This document shows positions 26,189-33,536 of a stretch of DNA of 64,000 nucleotides, piece after piece. The DNA is from Desertimonas flava. GTDB taxonomy: Bacteria; Actinomycetota; Acidimicrobiia; Acidimicrobiales; Ilumatobacteraceae. Positions within the stretch are counted from its first letter, which is position 1. Each line of letters starts with the position of its first letter. The position numbers were made by a program, and so were the translations under genes. The stretch covers positions 88,632 to 152,631 of the forward strand of contig NZ_QKYK01000012.1 in the NCBI RefSeq assembly GCF_003426815.1, read 5' to 3'. Below the pieces are notes generated by a model. The model saw only the letters and a list, made by a program, of their open reading frames with translations, was not told where the DNA came from and ran no database searches.

Positions 26189-26656
26189 TCACTGGCGGAA
26201 GGGGTTGTTGGCGCGAGCCGACTGGTCGGCGGCGCGACGGATCGTGGTTTGGGCGGTGCGGGTGGCGTTGCGCCAGAGGGGTCGGCGGCGGGTGCCGGGG
26301 TGCTGCACGGTCTGCGCGTAGCGGCCGCTGTCGAGCTTGAGGACGCGGCCGCGGCGAGGGCGGATCGTGTGCGCCTTGGCACCGGAGGCGAGCCCCCATG
26401 CGGCGCGTGGTGAGGCCGACAGCTCGAGCGCGGCGCCTGCGTTGCTGCCTGAGACGTCGGTGTCGACGTCGAGCCGCATCCGGGCGTTCGAGAGCGTGAG
26501 GCTGCCGCGTTCGGATCGGACCGCGTCGAGGACGGCGTCGGCCGCTGGTAGGGCGACGTCGGCGGCGATGGTGCGTGGGAGTTGCTGGGCGCGGCGTGAC
26601 GCGCCGGCGAGGGCCCGGCCGAGACCACCGGCGCCGGAGGCGTTGACGCGGATCAC
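26189..26656 (-). CDS. HK97 gp10-like / tail completion protein
   Basis: 155 residues. MIRVNASGAGGLGRALAGAS and a C-terminal HPGTRRRPLWRNATRTAQTT resemble the gp10-family head-tail joining proteins, which end with an HPGTxxxPFxxPA-type motif. The gene lies between a small coupled gene (ATGA overlap) and the tape-measure-like gene. Pattern-level assignment. Confidence 0.55.
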   Translation of the reverse strand: MIRVNASGAGGLGRALAGASRRAQQLPRTIAADVALPAADAVLDAVRSERGSLTLSNARMRLDVDTDVSGSNAGAALELSASPRAAWGLASGAKAHTIRPRRGRVLKLDSGRYAQTVQHPGTRRRPLWRNATRTAQTTIRRAADQSARANNPFRQ

Positions 26657-26931
26657 AGCTGGCGTCCTTCGCTGCTGGAGGCGAGGTGGTCGAGCAGCTC
26701 GGCGTCGAGCGCTTCGACCTCCGAGCGTCCGAGTTCGATCGCGTATTCGAGGAGCTGCTCGTGCAACATCTCGATGCAGGTGCGGAGCGCGGCACGGCTC
26801 TCGACGTTCGCTTCGAACATCGCCACGATGGCGCGCTGCTCGGCCTGAGCCTGGGCGAGCTCAAGTACGGCGGCTTGGAGTCGCAGCTTCGTGGCGCGGT
26901 AGCCGCGGCGGTCGTCGTCGAGCGTGCTCAT
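26653..26931 (-). CDS. Small coiled-coil phage protein
   Basis: 92 residues, one long helix (ATKLRLQAAVLELAQAQAEQ and onward). ATGA overlaps at both ends tie it into the structural block. Function unknown. Confidence 0.55.
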   Translation of the reverse strand: MSTLDDDRRGYRATKLRLQAAVLELAQAQAEQRAIVAMFEANVESRAALRTCIEMLHEQLLEYAIELGRSEVEALDAELLDHLASSSEGRQL

Positions 26932-28775
26932 GCTGTGCGACTCCGGTAGCTGGTAACGCCGGCGTCGGCGTACGCGCCGCGGTGCTCGAGGGCGACGGCG
27001 TCGAGGTGGACGTTGGTGCGCCAGCGGACGCCGTCGCGTTCGATGGTGCCGCCGGGTCGTTCGCGGAACTCGATCGACAGGCCCGTGACGCCGTTGGCGA
27101 GGAGGTCGGCGACGTCGGCGCGGCGGGTGCTGATCACCTTGAACTCGCCGTGCAGCCCGTCAGTGTGCTCTTCGAGCGAGGTGGCCGGGCCGAGGTAGCC
27201 AAGGCCGGCGCCGCCGTGCTTGTGGCGCAGGTCGACGCCGGCAACGGCACCGCCGGTCTGGCCCGCGAACGCACCCCGGCGGAAGCCTTCGCTGTAGCGG
27301 TCCCAGGTGCCGTCGGGTCGCGGGTCGGCGACCCGGGCAGAGACGTCGAACGGCACCAGCCGCCCGAACAACTGCCCCTCAGACATCTCGAGGTCGGCGG
27401 GGAACGATCGCACCAGCAGCGCCCGGGCGGCGGGGCGGGCGCGGTTGGGAGCGGCTTCGGCGAGTCGTCGATCGACGTGAGCGAGCGCGTCGTCCAGGCT
27501 GCCGGCCGGCGGCGCTGGCGGGTCGAGATCGACGATCGGGGTCGTGCTGCGGGTGTGGTGGTCCCACCGCTGGCAGGCCTCGGCGGCGAGGTCCCACAGC
27601 CGCCAGTAACGCTCCGGACGGGGCCGCGAGCTCGGGCGTGACTGTTCGACGTCGAACTCGATCCACTCGATCGGTGACGGGGCCACGTTCGCCGGGTTAC
27701 GCACGAGCGACACCTCGTTGATGCGGTCAACGAGGAAGTGCTCCTGGCCTTCGATGAGTCCGCCGCGGCCGGACTCGCCAGGACTGAAGTACCAGTCCTC
27801 GCCTCGCAGGATCGGCACGATCTGGTCGGCGAGACAGCGGGCGACGACTGCGACGCCGAGCGTTGGGCCTCGGGCGATCAGTTCGACCTGTCCGACGGCT
27901 TGGCGTGGCAGGTGCTCGAACCACACGGGGATGCGATCGGGCTGCTGTGGGTCGTAGTAGCCGGGCTTGGCCCAGCCGGCAGCCATTCGGCCGGTGCCGT
28001 CGCGGTGAAGGTAGATGCCCTCGGGCGTCGTGATGATGCCGAGCAGGGTCACGGTGTTGTCGGGCGTGAGCCGTGAGCGGTCGAACTGATGCCGGAGCTC
28101 GACCGTCGACCGCTTCGCCGGCTTGTCGTCCGGTGGCGGTGGTGGTGTGGCGTCGCCGTCGACGATGCGGGGCCGGGCACGTCCCTCGGCGGCGCGGGAC
28201 ACGAGGCTGCCGAGCATCGACGTCCGAGCTCGCCGCCAAAGCCCACCCCACGCCTCCGGCGCCGGGCCCTCTCGGGCGGTGTCGAACGGCAGGACCCGCG
28301 CTCTCACGGACCACGGCTCGCGGCGGTCGCTGGTCAGCACGAGACCGGTCAGGACGGCGTCGGTGCCGTCGAGGGCGTACTCGGCGGTGACCCACCAGTC
28401 GCCCGACTGGAGCGGCAGGTCGTACCAGCGGGCCCGGTGCCCGGCGCGGATCTCGCCGCGCGACATCACGCGGCCGGCGACGGAGAGCCCGTCAGCCGCG
28501 GTGGTTTCGAAGTGCTCGACGTAGCCGACGGTCGCCCCGAGCGCCTTCGGGTGAAGCGAGACGATCGGCACCTGCTCGCGGACCACGAACCGTTCCGGCA
28601 GCAGCGGCTCGCGACGCCACGACGGTTCGGGGTTCGGCACCCCGGCGGCCGGGACGATGCTCGCGCCGATCGTCATCCAGCGTTCGGTGTTGGCGGCCGG
28701 GACGTAGTCGGTGGCGATCAGCCGGTCGACGTCGATCCTGCCGATCGCTCGTTCGAAGCCGTATGGGTTCTTCAT
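26928..28775 (-). CDS. Prohead-protease-like protein with three tandem domains
   Basis: 615 residues from the ATG at 28773-28775 with an AAGGAG ribosome-binding site. The C-terminal part (465-610) fits HK97-type prohead proteases: LFGRLVPFD, VDLRHKH (His), GLSIEF (Ser567) and DAVALEHRGAY (Glu). A middle part (245-375) repeats the plan: FEHLP (His288), VGQVELIARG, WYFSPG (Ser331), and NEVSLVRNPAN, a strong family mark. The first part (34-165) looks like a third copy: SLHPKALGATVGYVEHFE, then WWVTAEY with Thr for Ser. Family members normally have one domain. These proteases mature capsids, but no capsid gene is seen here. Confidence 0.7.
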   Translation of the reverse strand: MKNPYGFERAIGRIDVDRLIATDYVPAANTERWMTIGASIVPAAGVPNPEPSWRREPLLPERFVVREQVPIVSLHPKALGATVGYVEHFETTAADGLSVAGRVMSRGEIRAGHRARWYDLPLQSGDWWVTAEYALDGTDAVLTGLVLTSDRREPWSVRARVLPFDTAREGPAPEAWGGLWRRARTSMLGSLVSRAAEGRARPRIVDGDATPPPPPDDKPAKRSTVELRHQFDRSRLTPDNTVTLLGIITTPEGIYLHRDGTGRMAAGWAKPGYYDPQQPDRIPVWFEHLPRQAVGQVELIARGPTLGVAVVARCLADQIVPILRGEDWYFSPGESGRGGLIEGQEHFLVDRINEVSLVRNPANVAPSPIEWIEFDVEQSRPSSRPRPERYWRLWDLAAEACQRWDHHTRSTTPIVDLDPPAPPAGSLDDALAHVDRRLAEAAPNRARPAARALLVRSFPADLEMSEGQLFGRLVPFDVSARVADPRPDGTWDRYSEGFRRGAFAGQTGGAVAGVDLRHKHGGAGLGYLGPATSLEEHTDGLHGEFKVISTRRADVADLLANGVTGLSIEFRERPGGTIERDGVRWRTNVHLDAVALEHRGAYADAGVTSYRSRTA

Positions 28776-29164
28776 GGGCGTTGCTCCTTGGGTGCGGGCG
28801 GTTGTGTCTGGTCTGCTCGCGGCTTCGAGCGATAGGCGTCGGCGAGGGGCTCCCACGGCGACTCGAGGCGTGACTCGACGACTGCGAAGGCGAGCTGCTC
28901 GCCGTGCCGTCGCTGCAGTGCTTCGACGAGGAGCTCGGCGCGCCGCTTGTTCGGGCCGAACGTGGCGGTCTGCTCGGCCTCGCCGGCGAGTCGCCAGCGG
29001 GCCCGGTAGCCGCGGCGGCCGAGCACGGCTGCCATGTCGACCTCGGGGTGCTCGGCGAGGAGACGTCGGGTCAGCGTGGCCGGCGGGCGGTGCCTTTCGC
29101 CGAGGTACTCCACCGTGCGCACTCGCTCCGGTGGCGGCGCGATCTTCGGCTTCGGCACGCTCAC
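28772..29164 (-). CDS. Hypothetical phage protein
   Basis: 130 residues, basic, with a Pro-rich N-terminus (VPKPKIAPPPERVRTVEYLG) and C-terminus. It has the layout of a small DNA- or head-associated protein but matches no family I know. ATGA overlaps join it to the protease-like gene and to the gene before it. Confidence 0.5.
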   Translation of the reverse strand: MSVPKPKIAPPPERVRTVEYLGERHRPPATLTRRLLAEHPEVDMAAVLGRRGYRARWRLAGEAEQTATFGPNKRRAELLVEALQRRHGEQLAFAVVESRLESPWEPLADAYRSKPRADQTQPPAPKEQRP

Positions 29165-29370
29165 GCCGCGCCCTCCCTCGTGAGTGCAGCGACGGCCCGT
29201 GCCGCCAGGTCGTGCACGGTGCGGCCCTCACGGCGGTGCCGGCGGTGCACGAGACCCGCGGCACGGACGAGCCGGCGGCCGACGATCGCCGAGCCGAACA
29301 CGGCGTCGACGTCGACCGGCCTCGACGAGCGCAGCTCGTGAAGCGCACACAGAGCGCAGTCATGCTCCAT
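29161..29370 (-). CDS. Small hypothetical protein with Cys pair
   Basis: 69 residues starting MEHDCALCALHELRSSRPVD; CxxC and nearby His could bind a metal. It overlaps its neighbours by 11 bp and 4 bp in the coupled block. Function unknown. Confidence 0.5.
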   Translation of the reverse strand: MEHDCALCALHELRSSRPVDVDAVFGSAIVGRRLVRAAGLVHRRHRREGRTVHDLAARAVAALTREGAA

Positions 29371-29635
29371 CGCTGGCCTCCTCGGCTGAAGGTGCCGGAT
29401 TCGTGACCGGAGTTGCGGCGGCGGTCTGGCGTGGAGCGACGAGCACGCCGTCGCCGGCCTCCGTCAGTGCCGGGCGAATGACCTTTGCGATCGCCCACGG
29501 CGCGATCCGCACCATCACGTCGTGGTCGAGCTCGAGCGTGACGACGGCCCGCTCGACCGCGGCCACGATGCCGCGGAGGCCGCACCGCATCTCGACCTCG
29601 TCGCCGACGAACGTGTGGACGCGGCGGCGCTTCAC
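29360..29635 (-). CDS. Small YajC-like (SH3-type) protein
   Basis: 91 residues. VGDEVEMRCGLRGIVAAVER and VTLELDHDVMVRIAPWAIAK follow the cytoplasmic core of YajC closely; the host YajC at 39886-40500 reads VGDEVLLTSGVYGFITAMED and VWVEIDDDVQIRVTRAAISG in the same places. The N-terminal membrane helix of YajC is missing. It may be a captured YajC core or just the same small beta-barrel. Confidence 0.55.
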   Translation of the reverse strand: MKRRRVHTFVGDEVEMRCGLRGIVAAVERAVVTLELDHDVMVRIAPWAIAKVIRPALTEAGDGVLVAPRQTAAATPVTNPAPSAEEASDGA

Positions 29636-29925
29636 GAGGCACCACCCTTCGCCGGTCCGCCACCGCGCAACGCCGGCGACGCATCAAGCGCACCTGCGGC
29701 CCGATCCCGGCGGGCCTGATGCCGACGCTCACGGACCTCGGCAGTCTCGGACAGCGGCGCGGAGCCGGGCGGGGACCAGCCGAGAGCCTCGAGCAGGTCG
29801 GCGAGCTCGGCGATGACGGCCCTCTCGTCGCGCGGTGTGAGCTTCACCTCGGCGGCGTCGAGCGAAGCCCGGAACGCATCGGCGACCACCGCCTGCGCAC
29901 GCGTCGTCCACCGATCGCCGATCAC
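29632..29925 (-). CDS. Small hypothetical protein, first of the structural block
   Basis: 97 residues from a GTG. Helical N-terminal half (TRAQAVVADAFRASLDAAEV) and a basic Gly-rich tail. It opens a run of minus-strand genes joined by short overlaps. It is in a place where some phages encode a small terminase, but no DNA-binding motif is clear. Confidence 0.5.
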   Translation of the reverse strand: MIGDRWTTRAQAVVADAFRASLDAAEVKLTPRDERAVIAELADLLEALGWSPPGSAPLSETAEVRERRHQARRDRAAGALDASPALRGGGPAKGGAS

Positions 29926-29954
29926 GACCGACGCTCCGGAGGGGCAACGGACCC

Positions 29955-29982
29955 GGGGGTGTTCCTTTCAGGAAACACCCCC
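29955..29982. terminator. Hairpin between helicase gene and structural block
   Basis: GGGGGTGTT pairs with AACACCCCC around CCTTTCAGGA. It lies after the helicase stop and before the next gene; it could be a terminator or part of a replication origin. Confidence 0.5.
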
Positions 29983-30117
29983 CGTGTTCCGATTCTGCTC
30001 GGTGAGTGTTCCGAAGTGTTCCGGGACGGTGTTCCTACCTGGTCAGAGGGCATGTCCGTTCTCCTGTCCGACCTGTGTTCCGAATAGTTGCGGGCTCAAT
30101 GTTCCGGTGGGTGTTCC
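29959..30117. repeat. GTGTTCC repeat array (iteron-like)
   Basis: Exact GTGTTCC occurs at 29959, 29984, 30006, 30016, 30029, 30075 and 30111, with a variant ATGTTCC at 30099, all in the same orientation. The array covers the 117-bp gap after the helicase gene and its last 75 bases. Seven copies of a 7-mer in 160 bp is far beyond chance and suggests binding sites for a replication initiator or repressor. Confidence 0.65.
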
Positions 30118-31491
30118 GACCGTTCCTGAGTGGGTCAGACCGGTGCGGCGATACCGCAGTGCGGCCGCCAAGACCTCGCTCGTTCCGATCTGCCGGCCAG
30201 CGGCCTTGAGTGCGGCACGGGCGTCCCGGTTCGATGCCTCCCGGGGCAGATCGAGCTCGTCGAGCTCTCGGGCCTTGGCCTCGGTGCCGGCTGGCCAGCT
30301 CGACGCCGAACGGTGGTAGCTGATCGGTGCGGATCCGTCGGCGCCTCGAATGACGAGCGTCATCTCCTTCGCGTACGCGGCAGTGCGGCGATGGGTGGTG
30401 GTCAGCTTGACGCCGTGATCGGTCCGCGAGACGAAGACGGCGGCGTCGGGCTTGTCCACCTTCACTGACGACCCACGGGCGCGTTTCTCGTCGCCATGGC
30501 CAGCGTTGTCGGTCGTGACGATCGCGACGCCTCGACGCTTGAGCGGAGCGATCGTCAGGTCGTAGAACGGTCGCCACGTGGTGTCGTCGTTCTCTGGGCC
30601 ATCGACGGCCCCGTTGATGCCATCGATGATGAGGAGATCGACACCGAGCCGGTCGACGTCGGCGAGCAGCAGGCCGGCACCAACGGCCGTGTCGAGCTTC
30701 GGGACGATGTCGGTGTAGTGCAGTCCGACCAGGTCCGCAGGGGTCAGGCCAAGGTCGCAGAGCCGCTCGAGGACGTCGAGACGACCCATCTCGGGGTCGA
30801 CCACCATCACGCAGAGCGGCCGGCGTGCGCCGCCTTCGAACGGATCCTCGCCCCGGTGGCATGCGAGCGCGACATGCATCAGGAGCGTGGACTTGCCGGT
30901 CTTCGGCTTGGCCGCGAGTGCTGTCCAGCGGCCCCGGAACGCAAATTCGTCGACCACCGGGCGCTCGTCGACGACGCCAGAGAACAGCGCATCCCAGTCG
31001 ACGAACTCCATCCCGGCCCGCTGGCTCGTCGTCCGCGACGCCGCCGGCATCTCGTCGATGGCGCGGGTGATCGCTCTGTCGTCGCCCTCCCATGCCGCTC
31101 GGCTGAGCTCAGATGCCGCGGTGATGAGTCGACGCCGACGGGACGTGTCGGCGATCCGCTCGACGTAGATGCCGACGGCGGACACGCTCGGTGTGGCGTT
31201 CTGCAGCCGGTGCAGTGCCTCGAGCCCGCCCGCGGCGTCGAGCGTTCCGGCCGCGCGCATCTCCTCGGCGACGGTGACGACGTCGACGTCGTCACCGGAT
31301 GCGTACACCTGGCAGATGGCATCGAAGATCAGGCGATGGCTCGGGCTGTGGAAGTCGGACTGATCGAGCGACGCACGGCCAACCGCAGCGAACGGGTCAG
31401 CTCCGACCGCAGGGCCGAGCAGCAGACAGCCCAACAGCGCGCCCTCGGCGTCGAGCGCGTGGGGTGGCTCGGGGCGGCTTGTCGTCGTCAC
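30043..31491 (-). CDS. DnaB/RepA-like replicative helicase
   Basis: 482 residues from a GTG coupled to the gene before it (GTGA). Residues 10-120 form a DnaB N-terminal-like domain (EGALLGCLLLGP, HRLIFDAICQVYASGDDVDV). A RecA-fold ATPase follows with AKPKTGKST (194-202) and LLIIDGIN (287-294). The C-terminal 80 residues look like an added helical domain. It would unwind DNA for element replication, and the adjacent GTGTTCC array is a candidate origin. Whether it is ring-forming DnaB or RepA-type is unresolved. Confidence 0.82.
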   Translation of the reverse strand: MTTTSRPEPPHALDAEGALLGCLLLGPAVGADPFAAVGRASLDQSDFHSPSHRLIFDAICQVYASGDDVDVVTVAEEMRAAGTLDAAGGLEALHRLQNATPSVSAVGIYVERIADTSRRRRLITAASELSRAAWEGDDRAITRAIDEMPAASRTTSQRAGMEFVDWDALFSGVVDERPVVDEFAFRGRWTALAAKPKTGKSTLLMHVALACHRGEDPFEGGARRPLCVMVVDPEMGRLDVLERLCDLGLTPADLVGLHYTDIVPKLDTAVGAGLLLADVDRLGVDLLIIDGINGAVDGPENDDTTWRPFYDLTIAPLKRRGVAIVTTDNAGHGDEKRARGSSVKVDKPDAAVFVSRTDHGVKLTTTHRRTAAYAKEMTLVIRGADGSAPISYHRSASSWPAGTEAKARELDELDLPREASNRDARAALKAAGRQIGTSEVLAAALRYRRTGLTHSGTVGTPTGTLSPQLFGTQVGQENGHAL

Positions 31492-31751
31492 CGAGACCCC
31501 TGACTATGGGCGTCCGCATACTGCCGGGCGGTGTGCCTCAGCGCGTCGGCGGCGCTGGATTGTCCGGCCTGCTCGGAACGGTCGGCGGCCACCAGGCGCT
31601 CGAGCACCTCGCCGCACGGCCGACCGTCGGCGCAACGCTGGTGTGCCCGACGGATAGAATTCCCATCGTCACCAACGCCTCGGAGACAACTCGCCCGCCC
31701 GCCGCCCGTCCCATCCCCGGGCGGCGGCGGCGCGTCAGGCGGCGGATGCAC
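31488..31751 (-). CDS. Small hypothetical protein upstream of helicase
   Basis: 87 residues from a GTG, Pro/Gly-rich at the start, then AHQRCADGRPCGEVLERLVA. Its stop overlaps the helicase start (GTGA) and its start overlaps the preceding gene by 17 bp. Function unknown. Confidence 0.45.
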   Translation of the reverse strand: MHPPPDAPPPPGDGTGGGRASCLRGVGDDGNSIRRAHQRCADGRPCGEVLERLVAADRSEQAGQSSAADALRHTARQYADAHSQGSR

Positions 31752-32025
31752 CGTCAGCCCGCTTCCGAGCTCGAGCCTGCGCCGACTTCAGCGCGAGTCC
31801 GGCGTAGTGCGCTCGCTTCGCTGCCTCAGCTGCGGCCAGCCGCTGCTCATCTGTGGCGTCGGCGAAGCGGACCGGGTCGAGCTTGGCGATCCAGTAGTCG
31901 ATCGAGCCGGGGCCGGCATTGCGACCTCGCTGGGTGCGGGCGGTACGGTCGGGCGTGTTCGCCCAGGACTTGAGGCCGCCGAGACGGCCGGAGAGTTGAC
32001 GGTGTGGCGCAGCAGCGCGGGACAT
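31735..32025 (-). CDS. Small basic protein of the early operon
   Basis: 96 residues, basic and likely nucleic-acid binding by charge (MSRAAAPHRQLSGRLGGLKS; AKRAHYAGLALKSAQARARK). Strong GGAGG ribosome-binding site 6 bases upstream, inside a perfect palindrome. It opens the helicase operon. No family recognised. Confidence 0.55.
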   Translation of the reverse strand: MSRAAAPHRQLSGRLGGLKSWANTPDRTARTQRGRNAGPGSIDYWIAKLDPVRFADATDEQRLAAAEAAKRAHYAGLALKSAQARARKRADGASAA

Positions 32026-32027
32026 CA

Positions 32028-32042
32028 GAACCTCCGAGGTTC
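32028..32042. promoter_or_regulatory. Palindrome containing the ribosome-binding site of the early operon
   Basis: GAACCTC-C-GAGGTTC, 7-bp perfect arms. On the minus strand the centre is CGGAGG, the Shine-Dalgarno site of the gene starting at 32025. It could be an operator or an RNA hairpin hiding the site. Confidence 0.45.
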
Positions 32043-32192
32043 CTAGTCACCTGAGCTACTGGTGTTCTCCCGGCCAAGGGCGTGCGCACCGTACTGGTAG
32101 GGATCCGGAGATCCGCTGGTCTCTCCCGGCTCGGCCGACCAAACCGATGTGCAGGGGGAGGACGAGTCCTTCGATCGGACGCTTCGGGTGCT

Positions 32193-32209
32193 GTACCGGA
32201 GGCCGGTAC
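32193..32209. promoter_or_regulatory. Inverted repeat in the element's control region
   Basis: GTACCGG-AGG-CCGGTAC, perfect 7-bp arms, in the 200-bp gap between the helicase operon and the integrase operon, 18 bases past the stop of the 105-residue gene. Candidate operator. Confidence 0.4.
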
Positions 32210-32226
32210 CGCCAGGCCGCTCTATG

Positions 32227-32544
32227 TCACAGCGGACTATAACGCACGTCGACGCGAGCGCGGAGTTTCTTGCCTGTGCTGGGGTCATGCGTCGGTCGGA
32301 TGATCAGCCCGAACTCCTGCCCGCACGAACACGTCCCCACGTACTGGCGGACGACGTCTCGGCGCCCGCTGACGTTGCGCATGCGGACGTTCGGCTCAGG
32401 CTGAGCGAAACCGTACGCGTCGACACGGGCGACTCGCCGCTGATCACACGCCGCCCGGCAGCAGTTCACCGGCGTGCCGTCGCCCGGCGCCATCTCGTAT
32501 CGGTCCAGCCGGGACCACTTCGAGTATCGCCCCTTCTCGGTCAT
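32227..32544 (-). CDS. Cys-rich hypothetical protein after integrase
   Basis: 105 residues from the ATG at 32542-32544 (MTEKGRYSKWSRLDRYEMAP). VNCCRAACDQRR and GTCSCGQEFGL suggest a zinc-binding site. It is coupled to the integrase gene by a TGATG overlap. An excisionase or regulator role is possible from position only. Confidence 0.6.
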   Translation of the reverse strand: MTEKGRYSKWSRLDRYEMAPGDGTPVNCCRAACDQRRVARVDAYGFAQPEPNVRMRNVSGRRDVVRQYVGTCSCGQEFGLIIRPTHDPSTGKKLRARVDVRYSPL

Positions 32545-33476
32545 CACAGATCTCCGGCGATGTTGAGGCGGGCATGTTCGGCGCGGCCGCGCTCGGCTGC
32601 TGCGGACCGGGCGTATCGGCGGACCATCTGTGACGAGCGCCAGCCGGCCTCGGACATCAGCCCGCCTTCTGTGCCGCCGGCGGCGAGCCACCGGTGAGCG
32701 AACGCGTGGCGCCACGCGTGCGGGTTCGCCCGCTCGACACCGGCGCGCTCGGCGCGGCGCTGCAGCAGCTGCTGGATCCCACCACCGGTGAGCGGCCCGA
32801 GCTTGCCGATCCACAGCCGATCCGTCGTCGAGCCCTTCGGGTGCAGCTTCCGGGCCCGCAAGTAGCGACGGAGCGCGAGCGCGGTGCCGTCCTCGATGTG
32901 CACGAGCCGCTCACGGCGCCCCTTGCCCATCACCCGGACCGTCTGTGCACGGAGGTCGAGGTCGTCGAGCGTGAGGCCGGCCACCTCGGAGCGGCGGCAC
33001 CCGGTGGTGAGCAGGAACCGCATGAGCGCGAGGTCGCGCACGCCGTCGAAGTCGGCGCCGCAGGTGGCGAAGATCTGCCGGAGTTCGTCGTCGGAGAGGA
33101 CCGGGGTGAGCAGTTCGGGCCGCTGCGGCCGCTCGACGCCGGCCATCGGGTCCTCGGCGCAGAGCCGCTCGACGGTCGCCCACTTGAAGAACGCCAGCAG
33201 GCCGCCCCATCGGGTGACGGCCGTGGAGGCGCTGGTGCGCTCGAGGACCGCCACGAGGTACGAGCGGATGTCGGCCGGGGAGATCTCGTCGACGGTCGTG
33301 GCGACACCACGCTGGCGCTGGTGCTCGAGCAACTGTACGACGGACGTGGCGTACGTCTTGCGTGTCTCGGGCGACCGGTTCAGCTGTCGGAGCGTCAGAT
33401 CCCACTCGTCGAGGGCGTCCTCGAGCTCGACGCCGGCCGTGATCCGCTCGTGCGCCGGCGGCTTCCGCTTCGTCAT
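32544..33476 (-). CDS. Tyrosine recombinase (integrase), right end
   Basis: 310 residues. An N-terminal SAM-like domain (28-115) precedes the catalytic domain: R161/R162 (TGCRRSEVAGL), K185 (VMGKGRRERL), H253-x-x-R256 (PHAWRHAFAH), W279 in place of the second His (EAGWRSS) and Y288 (MVRRYAR). The gene starts 107 bp from the attachment core in relA and reads away from it. It is not a recent duplicate of the left integrase. Confidence 0.9.
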   Translation of the reverse strand: MTKRKPPAHERITAGVELEDALDEWDLTLRQLNRSPETRKTYATSVVQLLEHQRQRGVATTVDEISPADIRSYLVAVLERTSASTAVTRWGGLLAFFKWATVERLCAEDPMAGVERPQRPELLTPVLSDDELRQIFATCGADFDGVRDLALMRFLLTTGCRRSEVAGLTLDDLDLRAQTVRVMGKGRRERLVHIEDGTALALRRYLRARKLHPKGSTTDRLWIGKLGPLTGGGIQQLLQRRAERAGVERANPHAWRHAFAHRWLAAGGTEGGLMSEAGWRSSQMVRRYARSAAAERGRAEHARLNIAGDL

Positions 33477-33536
33477 CGAGACGAAAGATACCGCATGGAT
33501 GAGCGTTGTAGGTGTATGGTGTGATCCACCAAACAG

